From a virus: a stretch of DNA of 20,857 nucleotides. Positions 1-8,018 of the stretch are shown here, in pieces. A program made the translations under genes and the position numbers. The number at the start of each line of letters is the position of its first letter. Position 1 is the stretch's first letter. The DNA lies in IMG/VR virus record IMGVR_UViG_3300027906_000188, positions 1-20,857 of that record, one strand, 5' to 3'. The notes under the pieces were generated by a model. It made no database searches, was not told the origin of the DNA, and was given only the letters and a program-made list of their open reading frames with translations.

Positions 1-1
1 C

Positions 2-2728
2 TTTACTGGTAGTGTTTCTATTGGTAAGACATTAACATATGAAGATGTAAAGAATGTAGATTCAATTGGAGTTGTTACTGCTAGGACTGGAGTTAAAGTA
101 ACTGGTGGTGATTTCACAGTTGGTACAGCAATCACTGCTAGTTCTGTAACTGGTAACGTAACTAATGATGTAGGGATAACAACTTATAGTGGTTCTGCTG
201 TATGGTTTAAGGGTGCGACTGCCAATAAGGATATGTATTGGAGTCATTCTTCTGGTGCTACTGTCTATAAAGACAATGCCCAGATTTTGATGGGAGATTC
301 GTCAGACTTACAATTAAAACATGACGGTACAAATAGTTACTTAAATAACAGTACTGGACAATTACGAATAGCTGCAGCTGCGGTAAGAATTAATAATGCA
401 GCTAGTAGTGAGTCGATGATATCAGCTGATGAAAATGGATCCGTTGAATTATACTATAATAATTCAAAGAAATTAGAAACCACTAATACGGGAGTGAAGA
501 TTAATAATTCTTCTACTACTGATATGCTTTTATTAGATGTTAGTGGAACTAATTTTGCAAAGATAGGACATAATTCTGCAGGTGGAGTAGCAGTATTAGA
601 TGTAAGAAGTGAAGGACATACAAGGTTCTTGACTGGTGGAAATTCTGAAAGACTTCGCATCGACTCAAGTGGAAGATTATTAACTTCAGGACAAACAACA
701 TCCGTTGCCGATGCAAGTAATTTACATGCTCACATACAATCTCATAGTGCAGATGGTAATGCTTTAAGTCTTGGTAGATATTCAGCTAATGCTTATGATC
801 CCTATATAAGTTTTTTCAAGAGTCGAAACGCTACGATAGGTAGTAATGGGACTATAGTTCAAGACGGTGATACTCTTGGAACCTTCAATTTTTATGGTGC
901 AACTGGGAGTGCATGGGATCATGCTGCATATCTCCAAGTAAAAGTAGACGGAACGCCTGGTGCTAGTAATGATATGCCTGTTGAATTTACATGGCATAAT
1001 CAAGCAGATGGACAACAACATCCTGCTCATACTATGTCTCTTAGAGCAAATGGAGACTTAGAAGTTAAAACTGGAAATTTAGGTCTGGGTATTTCTGCTG
1101 TCCCACAAGACTCAGGTGCCAAAACTCTTCATATACATCACCCAACTTCTGGTAATCCTGCTAGAGCACATCTTCGCCTTACGACTGGAACTTCTGGAAG
1201 TGCTGCCTCTAATGGTGCTTTATTAGGACTAGATTATAGCAATAATTTATATCTTTATAACCATGAAAATGGAGAGTTAAGAGTTGGTACTAATGATACT
1301 GAAAAACTTCGCATCTCATCAACTGGTGTTGTACAAATACAAGATAGTACTGGCAGTACGCAAGGTAATGCTCAATTATTAGTCCGTAAAGGTGTTGGTG
1401 GTGGTGCTACTCCAGAAACAGTCACCAGAACAAATTCTTATATGCATTTAGGTGGTACTGAATGGGGAGCTAATGCAGCTGGAGTCTATGCATTATCTTT
1501 TGGATATACTAATGGTACAGTTGGTACTTATGTTCCAGCTTACATTGCATTTAAAGAAACTACAACCAGTAGTTATACTAGGGGAGATTTAGTTTTTGGT
1601 ATTAAAGCTGGAACTAGTGATGTTGCCACTACAGAAAGAATGCGTATCAATTCAAGTGGGCAAGTTTGGATCGGAAGTCATGCTCAGTATGGGCCAAACG
1701 CTTATAACCTAGCGGATAGTGGTGTCGCTATTACTGCCGCAGGAGAAAATGTTTTAAAAGTACTTGATTCTACCTCTTATGCAGCAGATGTTGGAGGAGC
1801 CATTCTTATGGGTGGTAACTATAGATCATCAAATGATACACAACCATTTGTAGAATTAAAATCTTTCAAAGAAAATGCGACAGATGCTAATTACGCTTAT
1901 GGTTTCAAAATAAGTACTTCAGCAAATGGTCAAAGCATTACAGAAAGACTTCGCATTTCATCAGGTGGAAAAGTAACTATAAATCCATATAACACATTTC
2001 ACAGTCCTACTCATCAACCTACACTCACATTATCTAACGAATCAGAATCTAATTTATATCAAGGTGGTAAATGGTCACACGCTGCGATAGGTCTTCATAA
2101 CACCACGCATACTGCAAATGGTGGTTCTAAGTCTCAGATTGTCTTTGGTTATCTTCCTCGTGCTGGTGGTTATAATTTTGAATTCGGTGCTGCATATATT
2201 GGTGCAACTTCTGTCAGTCAATCTGGTGCAGGTAAAGTAGATTTAGTATTCGGAACAAAAGATGCTACCAGTGATACTCAACCAACAGAAAGACTTCGCA
2301 TCACATCTGCTGGACACGTAACAACACCATCACAACCATCATTTGCTTGCTATAGAAATCAATCTGTTTGGAATGTGAATAATGCTGTCATGCAGTTTAA
2401 TACGACAAGACATAATACAGGTAATCATTATAATACTTCTAATGGTAAATTTACTGCACCTGTAGCTGGATCATATCAATTTAATTTTTTCTCAATTTAT
2501 AGAGGTAATCATACAAGTGCTCATGTTTACATTCGGAAAAATGGTAGTAGTATAAATGGTGGTTATGTACATTTTACATTTTACGATTTAGGTAATAATT
2601 GGGACAATGTTTCATTTAGTACAGTGCTTTATTTGGCTAAAGATGATTATGTAGAGATGTACAGTCCTAATAATATTGATTGGCATGGTAATGGTTGGCA
2701 ATGTTGGAGTGGTTATCTACTAGGATAA
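2..2728 (+). CDS. Long modular tail fibre, 5'-truncated by window, C1q-like tip
   Basis: The frame is open from base 2 with no start codon of its own; the ATG at 233 is internal, because the upstream residues (IGKTLTYEDVKN...GVVTAR) match a module in the fibre at 3389. The 908 visible residues are repetitive and rich in Gly, Ser, Asn and Thr. A module ending in T-E-R-L-R-I-x-S-x-G-x-V recurs five times; the DNA core GAAAGACTTCGCAT or a close variant starts at 647, 1301, 1634, 1943 and 2288. HDGTNS...TGQLRI near residue 110 is shared with the second fibre. The last ~130 residues (from about 2335) resemble a C1q/TNF-like jelly roll: FTAPVAGSYQF, then YLAKDDYVEM and a final WSGYLLG. Such tips often bind receptors. 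Inferred role: a structural adhesin for host attachment. The fibre assignment is strong, the receptor unknown. Confidence 0.88.
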   Translation, partial: FTGSVSIGKTLTYEDVKNVDSIGVVTARTGVKVTGGDFTVGTAITASSVTGNVTNDVGITTYSGSAVWFKGATANKDMYWSHSSGATVYKDNAQILMGDSSDLQLKHDGTNSYLNNSTGQLRIAAAAVRINNAASSESMISADENGSVELYYNNSKKLETTNTGVKINNSSTTDMLLLDVSGTNFAKIGHNSAGGVAVLDVRSEGHTRFLTGGNSERLRIDSSGRLLTSGQTTSVADASNLHAHIQSHSADGNALSLGRYSANAYDPYISFFKSRNATIGSNGTIVQDGDTLGTFNFYGATGSAWDHAAYLQVKVDGTPGASNDMPVEFTWHNQADGQQHPAHTMSLRANGDLEVKTGNLGLGISAVPQDSGAKTLHIHHPTSGNPARAHLRLTTGTSGSAASNGALLGLDYSNNLYLYNHENGELRVGTNDTEKLRISSTGVVQIQDSTGSTQGNAQLLVRKGVGGGATPETVTRTNSYMHLGGTEWGANAAGVYALSFGYTNGTVGTYVPAYIAFKETTTSSYTRGDLVFGIKAGTSDVATTERMRINSSGQVWIGSHAQYGPNAYNLADSGVAITAAGENVLKVLDSTSYAADVGGAILMGGNYRSSNDTQPFVELKSFKENATDANYAYGFKISTSANGQSITERLRISSGGKVTINPYNTFHSPTHQPTLTLSNESESNLYQGGKWSHAAIGLHNTTHTANGGSKSQIVFGYLPRAGGYNFEFGAAYIGATSVSQSGAGKVDLVFGTKDATSDTQPTERLRITSAGHVTTPSQPSFACYRNQSVWNVNNAVMQFNTTRHNTGNHYNTSNGKFTAPVAGSYQFNFFSIYRGNHTSAHVYIRKNGSSINGGYVHFTFYDLGNNWDNVSFSTVLYLAKDDYVEMYSPNNIDWHGNGWQCWSGYLLG
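13..45 (+). repeat. 33-bp direct repeat shared with second fibre gene, copy 1
   Basis: These 33 bases are identical to 4996-5028 in the second fibre gene; flanking similarity runs from base 1 to about base 90. Both copies encode SIGKTLTYED in the same frame. The match lies inside a protein module common to both fibres, so it reflects a duplicated or exchanged fibre segment. Confidence 0.85.
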
Positions 2729-2731
2729 ATA
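2724..2731 (+). promoter_or_regulatory. Possible T4-type late promoter (GATAAATA)
   Basis: GATAAATA fits the NATAAATA late-promoter pattern of T4-like cyanophages. It overlaps the stop codon of the first fibre gene and lies 20 bases before the ATG at 2752. T4-type late promoters need only this -10 type element. The motif is short and AT-rich, so a chance match is possible; its position just before a gene start supports it. Confidence 0.45.
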
Positions 2732-2751
2732 ATCAAAAGACTTTTAAAATA

Positions 2752-3018
2752 ATGCATACAAGTTACACAGTAGAAATAACTATAGGTGAGTTTAAGGCAC
2801 TTCAAACTGTAATGGTTGACCAAAAAGAGTGGATTACAAATGCAATCAAAAATCGTGCGAGAATTGCATCGGATGATATTGTGAAGGAATATACTGCTTT
2901 CAAAATTAATAAAGGTGAAGCAGTAACTGCAATTGGAACCACTGCTGTAATTGAGGCAGCATATGCTGAAGGTGTTGTTTCTATTCTTACAGATGCACCC
3001 CCTCCATCACTTGAATAG
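2752..3018 (+). CDS. Small hypothetical protein between fibre genes
   Basis: This 88-residue protein has no family I recognise. I chose the ATG at 2752 rather than the in-frame ATG at 2695, because the latter lies inside the upstream fibre gene and a late-type box (2724-2731) sits between them. The sequence starts MHTSYTVEITIGEFKALQ, has a charged, probably helical middle (KEWITNAIKNRARIASDDIVKEY) and ends in a Pro-rich tail (APPPSLE). It has no signal peptide or membrane segment. Its place between two fibres and the late-type box suggest a virion or fibre-related protein, but that rests on context alone. Confidence 0.65.
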   Translation: MHTSYTVEITIGEFKALQTVMVDQKEWITNAIKNRARIASDDIVKEYTAFKINKGEAVTAIGTTAVIEAAYAEGVVSILTDAPPPSLE

Positions 3019-3042
3019 TCAGTAATACGGATAATACAACAC

Positions 3043-3071
3043 TTGACATTCAAAAAAACTTACTATATAAT
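3043..3071 (+). promoter_or_regulatory. Consensus sigma-70 promoter (TTGACA-17-TATAAT)
   Basis: TTGACA at 3043-3048 and TATAAT at 3066-3071 are both perfect consensus hexamers with the optimal 17-base spacer. The predicted transcript starts near 3078, about 20 bases before the ATG at 3099. This should be read by the unmodified host RNA polymerase, which is unexpected in the middle of a late fibre cluster. Confidence 0.85.
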
Positions 3072-3098
3072 GAAGTCAATTAAATTTTTCATATAGAA

Positions 3099-3338
3099 AT
3101 GGCACTTACTGAACAGCAGAATCATCTTAAGCAGGTTGTTGAGCAACAGAAGAATCTTGTCGCTGAGATTCAGTCTTTGAATGCACAGGTTGAGAACAAA
3201 AGAAATATGGCAACCAAGCTTCAAGGAATTGCTGAGTACCTAGACGGACTTGGTGTTAAACTTCCTGAACCAGAAGCAGAAGCAGAAGGTGAAGCACCTG
3301 CAGCAGCAGAGACAGAAGTAGTAGCACCAGAAGCATAA
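3099..3338 (+). CDS. Small acidic coiled-coil protein
   Basis: This 79-residue protein has two parts. Residues 1-50 are a predicted coiled coil rich in Gln, Glu, Leu and Val (EQQNHLKQVVEQQKNLVAEI). The last ~25 residues are a low-complexity acidic Glu/Ala/Pro tail. There is no enzyme motif or membrane segment. It stands alone between two fibre genes behind a perfect sigma-70 promoter, so it may be made early, unlike its neighbours. The ribosome binding site is weak. A coiled coil could serve as an oligomerisation or assembly factor, but no function can be assigned. The call as a real gene is strong because promoter, start and length agree. Confidence 0.75.
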   Translation: MALTEQQNHLKQVVEQQKNLVAEIQSLNAQVENKRNMATKLQGIAEYLDGLGVKLPEPEAEAEGEAPAAAETEVVAPEA

Positions 3339-3360
3339 AAAACATCAGGGGTTGTGCACT

Positions 3361-3368
3361 AATAAATA
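3361..3368 (+). promoter_or_regulatory. Possible T4-type late promoter (AATAAATA)
   Basis: AATAAATA fits NATAAATA and lies 20 bases before the ATG of the second fibre, the same distance as the box before the gene at 2752. A TATAAT at 3385-3390 overlaps the ATG and is too far downstream to drive this gene. Confidence 0.5.
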
Positions 3369-3388
3369 ACTAAAAAATTAGTGTTATA

Positions 3389-6300
3389 ATGGCAATAGAT
3401 TTTCCAGGCAGCCCCTCGACAGGTCAAAGGCATAGTCATAACAATACAACCTGGGAATGGGACGGTTCTTCTTGGAATCGTATTACCATTGACTTGAGTA
3501 CTACTGATGCAACCACAGTCGTTGGATTAGCAGTAACTCAGTTTGTTAGAAGAGATGACGACAATATAATAACTGGTGTAACTACATTCATTGGTAATGG
3601 TTATACTGGTGTAGGAAACACTGTTCTAATAGTGGAAGGGGATGCTCGTGTCACGGGTGTCCTTTCTGTTGGTCAGGGTTCTGTATCAATTAATGAGAGA
3701 GATATATACGCAGTTGGTGTTGTAACAGGTGCAAACTTTAAGACTGGAACAACTAACGTACATAATGTTGGTGTAGAAGCAGCAGGAATTAATGTACTAG
3801 GTGCAGACACACCAATAGGTACAGGAGCAACAGTATATAATAGTGGTTTAATTGTAAGTAAGTCAGGAGCAGAATATCAAGGTGTCGTTACTGCAACAGA
3901 TAATCTTAATATTGTTACTGATAATAAGAAATTGCAAGTTGGAGCTGGGCAAGATTTAACCCTATATCATGACGGAAATAATAGTATTATAAAAAATGTT
4001 ACAGGTAATTTATATCTAAATGCAAATAATACACAAGCTGGCATATTATTAGTTGGATCTACAGGTGCGGTAACTTTATCTCATGGGGGTAATCTTAAGT
4101 TTGAAACTGAGGCAACTGGAGCTAAAGTCACTGGTGATTTAAATGTAACTGGACATATAGATGTAGCAGACAATGTAAGATTAAAACTTGGTACTCATGA
4201 TGATATTAATATCTATCATGATGGTACAAATTCATTCTTCGAAAATACAGGTGGACATCTTACAATACAGAATGATGTTGCAGGTGGAAATTTATATCTT
4301 AAAGGAAAGTCTGGAGAACATAGTATAATTTGTAATAGAGACGGGGCCGTTGAGATCTACCATGATAATGCAAAGAAGCTAGAAAGCACTAGCGGTGGAA
4401 TAAATGTTACTGGTAAGGCAATTATAGATGCTATAGATGTAACTGAGTTATCAAATGGTGCTACAACTAACGGTATCTTTCTTAATGCTGGTGATACTGG
4501 AGCAGGTAATAGACCTTATCTAGATATAAAAGGTGCTGGTTCTAGTGCGTTATCTGCTAAAGCAATAAAGATTTTCTACAATAATGGTTCTAATGAATCC
4601 TTCTTTGTTGATTATGAAGGAAATATTTCTGGAAGGGATATTAATGGAACTGGTGATTTAACTCTTACATCAACTGATGCTGGAAGTGCTGCTGGCCCAG
4701 AATTTAAACTCTATAGAAACAGTGCTTCACCTGCTGACGCAGATTACATTGGTCAATTAAAATTTGCTGGAGAAAGTGATACGGGTGTAGAGAGAAATTA
4801 TGCAAAGATAACAGGTAAGATATTAGATGCAAGTAACGGAACTGAAGATGGTATTCTTGAGTTTGCACATATTAAAGCAGGTTCACAAACAATCACAGGT
4901 AGATGGAGAAGTGATAGTTTACAATTATTAAATGGTACATCTTTAACTGTTGCTGGAACTTCAGAGTTTACAGGTGATGCTACCTTTAATGGTAATGTTT
5001 CTATTGGTAAGACATTAACATATGAAGACGTTAAGAATATAGATTCCGTTGGTGTTGTAACAGCAAGATCTGGTTTTGAAGTTACGTCTGGTACATTTAA
5101 AGCAAATAGTCAAGTAGGTGCTGCTGGTTCAGTTCTTTCTACTACTGGTTCTGGAATACATTGGGTATCACCATTAACAGGACCACAAGGTGCTCAAGGA
5201 CATCAAGGAGTTCAAGGTGCTCAAGGACATCAAGGACATCAAGGTGTTCAGGGTGCTCAAGGACATCAGGGTGTGCAAGGTGCTCAAGGAAGACAAGGTG
5301 CTGCTGGTGTTGCTGGTGCTCAAGGTGCTCAAGGTGCTACGGGTTCTAGTGGTGGTACTGGAGCACAAGGACATCAAGGAGTCCAAGGTGCTACAGGTTC
5401 TGGTGGATCAACAGGTTCTACTGGTGCTCAAGGACATCAAGGAGTCCAAGGTGCTACAGGTTCTGGTGGATCAACAGGTTCTACTGGTGCTCAAGGACAT
5501 CAAGGAGTTCAAGGTGCTGTAGGAGTATCAGTATCTAATAATGGAGACAATAGAGTAATAACTGGTGGTAGTGGAACCAATTTAAATGGTGAATCAACTT
5601 TAACTTATGATGGAACCACTTTCACCGTTCATGGGATGCAGATTCAAGATGCTGGACGAACGAATAACTTAAAATTTAAAGGTGGGACAGGTACAGATGT
5701 AGGACTTACTTTGTATAACTCAAGTAATACTTGGGTTGCTCAGATGTATGGAACGTCTTCAGGATATTATGGATTCTTAAATGCTAACTGGAACAGCTGG
5801 GATATAAAGAAGCAAGTTAATGGTCAAATGACACTACGAATTGGTAGTACTGAACAAACGGTTTGGCATTCAGGTAATTTTCCCTTTGATACATATTTAA
5901 ATCAGGGAGTCAAAAGTACTTCCAGTCCTACTTTTGTCAATGTTTACGCTAATGACTGGCTTAGAAATAACAATTCAGGAGAGGGTTTATACAACGAAAC
6001 ATCTCAAGGCCACTTTTATCAAGCAGGTGATAACTATTGGCATCTCAACGGTAAAAGCAGCGTAACAAATGGAGCTTTAATTCTTTATGGTGGTCATAAT
6101 AGTTCTCAAGGACATGCAACAGGTCGAAAGGGGTATCTTTATTGGGATTCAAGCGGGTTTGGACTGTTAGATAGTACGGGAAGTTGGGCTTTCAGAACTG
6201 ACGGTACTAATACACATATGGCAAGAGGTCATGTAAATGTTAGTAATAATGTAATCTGTGGTAATTGGTATTACAATAATGCTTCAGGGGAAGGATTATA

Positions 6301-6751
6301 TAACTCTGCGACTACTCAACATTGGTATTCCGATAGTGATGATTATTGGAACTTAGGGGGTGGAACTGGTGCTAATGGCATTATCTTCAGAGATGAACAC
6401 GGTGGAACGATTAGAGGATATTGCTACGCTAATAATAGTAATCAGATAGGATTTTTAAACTCAGGTGGTTCTTGGGCTTTTGCCGTTAATGGATCTACTA
6501 ATGTTATTACTTATCTTGATTTCATTCCTAGTACTGGTGGTAGTAAAGACTTAGGGAGTTCAAGCAATCGTTGGAGAACCATATATGTAAACGATTTAGA
6601 GTTATCAAATGAATCAAAGAAAGATGAAGGTGGTAATGATGTTGATGGAACTTGGGGTAATTGGACGCTCCAAGAAGGAGAAGGGGATATTTTTATGATA
6701 AATAATCGTAATGGTAAAAAGTATAAAATCGCTTTACAGGAGGTGAGTTAA
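3389..6751 (+). CDS. Collagen-like modular tail fibre
   Basis: This 1120-residue protein begins MAIDFPGSPSTGQRHSHNN...WEWDGSSWNR, an N-terminus I recognise from cyanophage fibres. Residues ~190-330 carry YHDGxNS...TGxLxI modules also found in the first fibre. Residues ~598-714 are 39 uninterrupted Gly-X-Y triplets, a collagen-like triple helix. Gln fills 24 of 39 Y positions and there is only one Pro. Residues ~865-1060 hold two copies of a ~100-residue module (EGLYNETSQGHFY and EGLYNSATTQHWY). The C-terminus contains DLGSSSNRWRTIYVNDLELS and ends GTWGNWTLQEGEGD...KKYKIALQEVS, typical of cyanophage fibre ends. It overlaps the next start by one base. A trimeric structural fibre for host contact is well supported; which tail position it occupies is not visible. 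Confidence 0.88.
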   Translation: MAIDFPGSPSTGQRHSHNNTTWEWDGSSWNRITIDLSTTDATTVVGLAVTQFVRRDDDNIITGVTTFIGNGYTGVGNTVLIVEGDARVTGVLSVGQGSVSINERDIYAVGVVTGANFKTGTTNVHNVGVEAAGINVLGADTPIGTGATVYNSGLIVSKSGAEYQGVVTATDNLNIVTDNKKLQVGAGQDLTLYHDGNNSIIKNVTGNLYLNANNTQAGILLVGSTGAVTLSHGGNLKFETEATGAKVTGDLNVTGHIDVADNVRLKLGTHDDINIYHDGTNSFFENTGGHLTIQNDVAGGNLYLKGKSGEHSIICNRDGAVEIYHDNAKKLESTSGGINVTGKAIIDAIDVTELSNGATTNGIFLNAGDTGAGNRPYLDIKGAGSSALSAKAIKIFYNNGSNESFFVDYEGNISGRDINGTGDLTLTSTDAGSAAGPEFKLYRNSASPADADYIGQLKFAGESDTGVERNYAKITGKILDASNGTEDGILEFAHIKAGSQTITGRWRSDSLQLLNGTSLTVAGTSEFTGDATFNGNVSIGKTLTYEDVKNIDSVGVVTARSGFEVTSGTFKANSQVGAAGSVLSTTGSGIHWVSPLTGPQGAQGHQGVQGAQGHQGHQGVQGAQGHQGVQGAQGRQGAAGVAGAQGAQGATGSSGGTGAQGHQGVQGATGSGGSTGSTGAQGHQGVQGATGSGGSTGSTGAQGHQGVQGAVGVSVSNNGDNRVITGGSGTNLNGESTLTYDGTTFTVHGMQIQDAGRTNNLKFKGGTGTDVGLTLYNSSNTWVAQMYGTSSGYYGFLNANWNSWDIKKQVNGQMTLRIGSTEQTVWHSGNFPFDTYLNQGVKSTSSPTFVNVYANDWLRNNNSGEGLYNETSQGHFYQAGDNYWHLNGKSSVTNGALILYGGHNSSQGHATGRKGYLYWDSSGFGLLDSTGSWAFRTDGTNTHMARGHVNVSNNVICGNWYYNNASGEGLYNSATTQHWYSDSDDYWNLGGGTGANGIIFRDEHGGTIRGYCYANNSNQIGFLNSGGSWAFAVNGSTNVITYLDFIPSTGGSKDLGSSSNRWRTIYVNDLELSNESKKDEGGNDVDGTWGNWTLQEGEGDIFMINNRNGKKYKIALQEVS
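4996..5028 (+). repeat. 33-bp direct repeat shared with first fibre gene, copy 2
   Basis: Identical to bases 13-45 and in the same coding frame (SIGKTLTYED). In this gene it comes about 150 bases before the collagen-like segment. Confidence 0.85.
5180..5530 (+). repeat. Collagen-like repeat region with 63-bp tandem units
   Basis: The region is 39 Gly-X-Y codon triplets built from GCT-CAA-GGA and CAT-CAA-GGA units. From 5360 a 63-base unit (GAQGHQGVQGATGSGGSTGST) is present in two near-identical copies, 5360-5422 and 5423-5485; a third copy, from 5486, breaks off after about 30 bases. The near-identity suggests recent slippage or unequal recombination, so copy number is likely to vary between isolates. 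The other long open frames here, on both strands, are by-products of the repeat. Confidence 0.9.
6738..6747 (+). promoter_or_regulatory. Strong Shine-Dalgarno site before the 6751 gene
   Basis: AGGAGGTGAG ends three bases before the ATG at 6751, giving 7 bases between AGGAGG and the start. It is the strongest such site in the window. It lies inside the end of the fibre gene, so the two genes are translationally coupled (TAATG overlap). Confidence 0.8.
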
Positions 6752-7089
6752 TGGCAGTTACAAAAACTTGGTCTGTTGTTGACCTAACAAGAGAAACATC
6801 CGATGATTACATTTGTTGGGTTCATTGGAAATTAACAGGAACAGAAGGAGATAAGACTGTTGAATCTACTGGTAAAACAAAACTTGAAAGACCTTCAAGC
6901 TTAGAAGATTATTCCTCTTTAACTGAAGAAAAAGTCCTTGGTTGGGTTAAAGCTAAGATCAATTCAGAATCTCCAGCAGTGCATGATGAAGAAACTGGGA
7001 AAACAGCCGTTGAAAGGTGGGAGGCAGTCATGGATAAAAAGATGGGTTGGCTTAATGCACCTGCCACTGCTACTGGTAAACCTTTTTAA
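6751..7089 (+). CDS. Small conserved protein following the fibre gene
   Basis: This 112-residue protein starts at the ATG that overlaps the fibre stop codon (TAATG) behind a strong Shine-Dalgarno site. It opens MAVTKTWSVVDLTRETSDDYICWVHWKLTGTEG, a likely beta-rich stretch, followed by a charged helical half with VLGWVKAKIN and AVERWEAVMDKKMGW. I recall similar short proteins next to cyanophage fibre genes but cannot name a family with certainty. There is no signal peptide, membrane segment or catalytic motif. Tight coupling to the fibre suggests a fibre-associated or minor structural protein, but this is inference. Confidence 0.75.
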   Translation: MAVTKTWSVVDLTRETSDDYICWVHWKLTGTEGDKTVESTGKTKLERPSSLEDYSSLTEEKVLGWVKAKINSESPAVHDEETGKTAVERWEAVMDKKMGWLNAPATATGKPF

Positions 7090-7123
7090 TTATGACTAAT
7101 TATTTACATCAAGGGTTAATATA

Positions 7124-7624
7124 ATGGCAGTAAATTATTCAGCTGGAGGCAATTCAAGTCAAGGTAGAGTCGTAAAGGTTCATAGAAATACTTATGGTTC
7201 TACGTTTAGTAGTACCAGCACCAATGCCAACATCTTCAATGATACAATTACTCCTACATCTTCTAGTATGTGGTTTGTAATAAATTGGAGAGTTGCAATG
7301 TCTCATAGTTACAATAATTCTAATTATGTTCAAATGTTAATAGGTGGTAGTGTAGTAGCTGGTAGAGGAGGAGGTTCTTATCAATCTTGTGGATCCTCTT
7401 ATTATAATGAGTCTTATGGTAGTGGTCATTTATTTAATGCAGGTTATTACATGTATACTGGACATTATACTCATATTACTTCTAATTCAAATGCATTCCA
7501 ATTTATATTAAGATCTAGGTCACAAGGTGGAACTCATTATGTAAATTATTCATGGGGTTATAATGATAACCAAAGAGGATATCCAATGTGCGAGTATCAC
7601 ATATTAGAAATGGAGGGATCTTAA
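7124..7624 (+). CDS. Ser/Gly/Tyr/Asn-rich small protein, possible fibre tip
   Basis: This 166-residue protein is rich in Ser, Gly, Tyr and Asn and poor in charge, with alternating polar and aromatic residues that suggest a beta fold. Examples are MSHSYNNSNYVQML and the GTHYVNYSWGYNDNQRGY stretch near the end. It starts MAVNYSAGGNSSQG behind AAGGG. Its stop overlaps the next start (TAATG). No family is recognised. Composition and position after the collagen-like fibre, just before a fibre-assembly gene, suggest a small adhesin or fibre tip that works with the chaperone-like protein encoded next. That role is inferred from context. Confidence 0.72.
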   Translation: MAVNYSAGGNSSQGRVVKVHRNTYGSTFSSTSTNANIFNDTITPTSSSMWFVINWRVAMSHSYNNSNYVQMLIGGSVVAGRGGGSYQSCGSSYYNESYGSGHLFNAGYYMYTGHYTHITSNSNAFQFILRSRSQGGTHYVNYSWGYNDNQRGYPMCEYHILEMEGS

Positions 7625-8007
7625 TGACTTATCCTATAGATGTTGCACTATCAGAATATTATGGAGAGTATAAATGGCGTATTGATGATCATGATTATGA
7701 TAAGTTGGATTGGGATTCAAGTAATTCAATATCAAAACCAACAAAATCTGATCTTGAAACTAAACTTGCTGCATTAAATGCGGCAGAACCTATGAAAAGA
7801 CTTAGGTATCGGAGAGATAAGTTACTTGAAGAATGTGATTGGAGAGTAACTAAAGCTGCTGATACTGGTGTTGCTTTATCGGATGATTGGAAAAATTATA
7901 GACAACAGTTAAGAGATCTTCCATCAACACAAAATCCAGTCATATCTCCTACAGAAAATGATAATATTGGTATTTCAAGTGTTACCTGGCCAACTAAACC
8001 TTCATAA
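7624..8007 (+). CDS. Tail fibre assembly protein (Phage_tail_APC-like)
   Basis: The 127-residue product is read from the ATG at 7624, which overlaps the upstream stop; an in-frame ATG at 7588 lies inside the previous gene. Its C-terminal half shows the pattern of tail fibre assembly/chaperone proteins of the Phage_tail_APC type: RLRYRRDKLLEECDW, then DDWKNYRQQLRDLPS and a final WPTKPS. In that family the core R-RRD-LL---DW...W--YRQ-LRD-P is the hallmark. The N-terminal ~55 residues (YGEYKWRIDDHDYDKLDW) are the variable part. Proteins of this kind help fibres fold or attach and are usually encoded just after their client, here probably the protein at 7124 or the fibre at 3389. Confidence 0.78.
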   Translation: MTYPIDVALSEYYGEYKWRIDDHDYDKLDWDSSNSISKPTKSDLETKLAALNAAEPMKRLRYRRDKLLEECDWRVTKAADTGVALSDDWKNYRQQLRDLPSTQNPVISPTENDNIGISSVTWPTKPS

Positions 8008-8018
8008 AAATTATTAAA

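Noticed and set aside
233-235. ATG as the start of the first fibre gene
   Set aside because: The same frame is open from base 2, and the upstream residues match a module in the second fibre, so the gene starts before the window.
3385-3390. TATAAT as the -10 of the second fibre gene
   Set aside because: It overlaps the ATG at 3389 and has no -35 at a usable distance; AATAAATA at 3361 fits better.
5174-5522. Long open frames on both strands across the Gly-X-Y repeat region
   Set aside because: They arise because a 9-base repeat unit without stops in one frame has none in others; the encoded peptides are pure low-complexity repeats.
5180-5530. Idea that the oxygenases hydroxylate Pro or Lys in the collagen-like segment
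   Set aside because: The segment has a single Pro, in the X position, and no Lys, so the classic collagen reaction has no substrate there.
6697-6704. GATAAATA as a late promoter for the 6751 gene
   Set aside because: It encodes part of the conserved fibre C-terminus, and the downstream gene is already coupled to the fibre by a strong ribosome binding site, so no separate promoter is needed.
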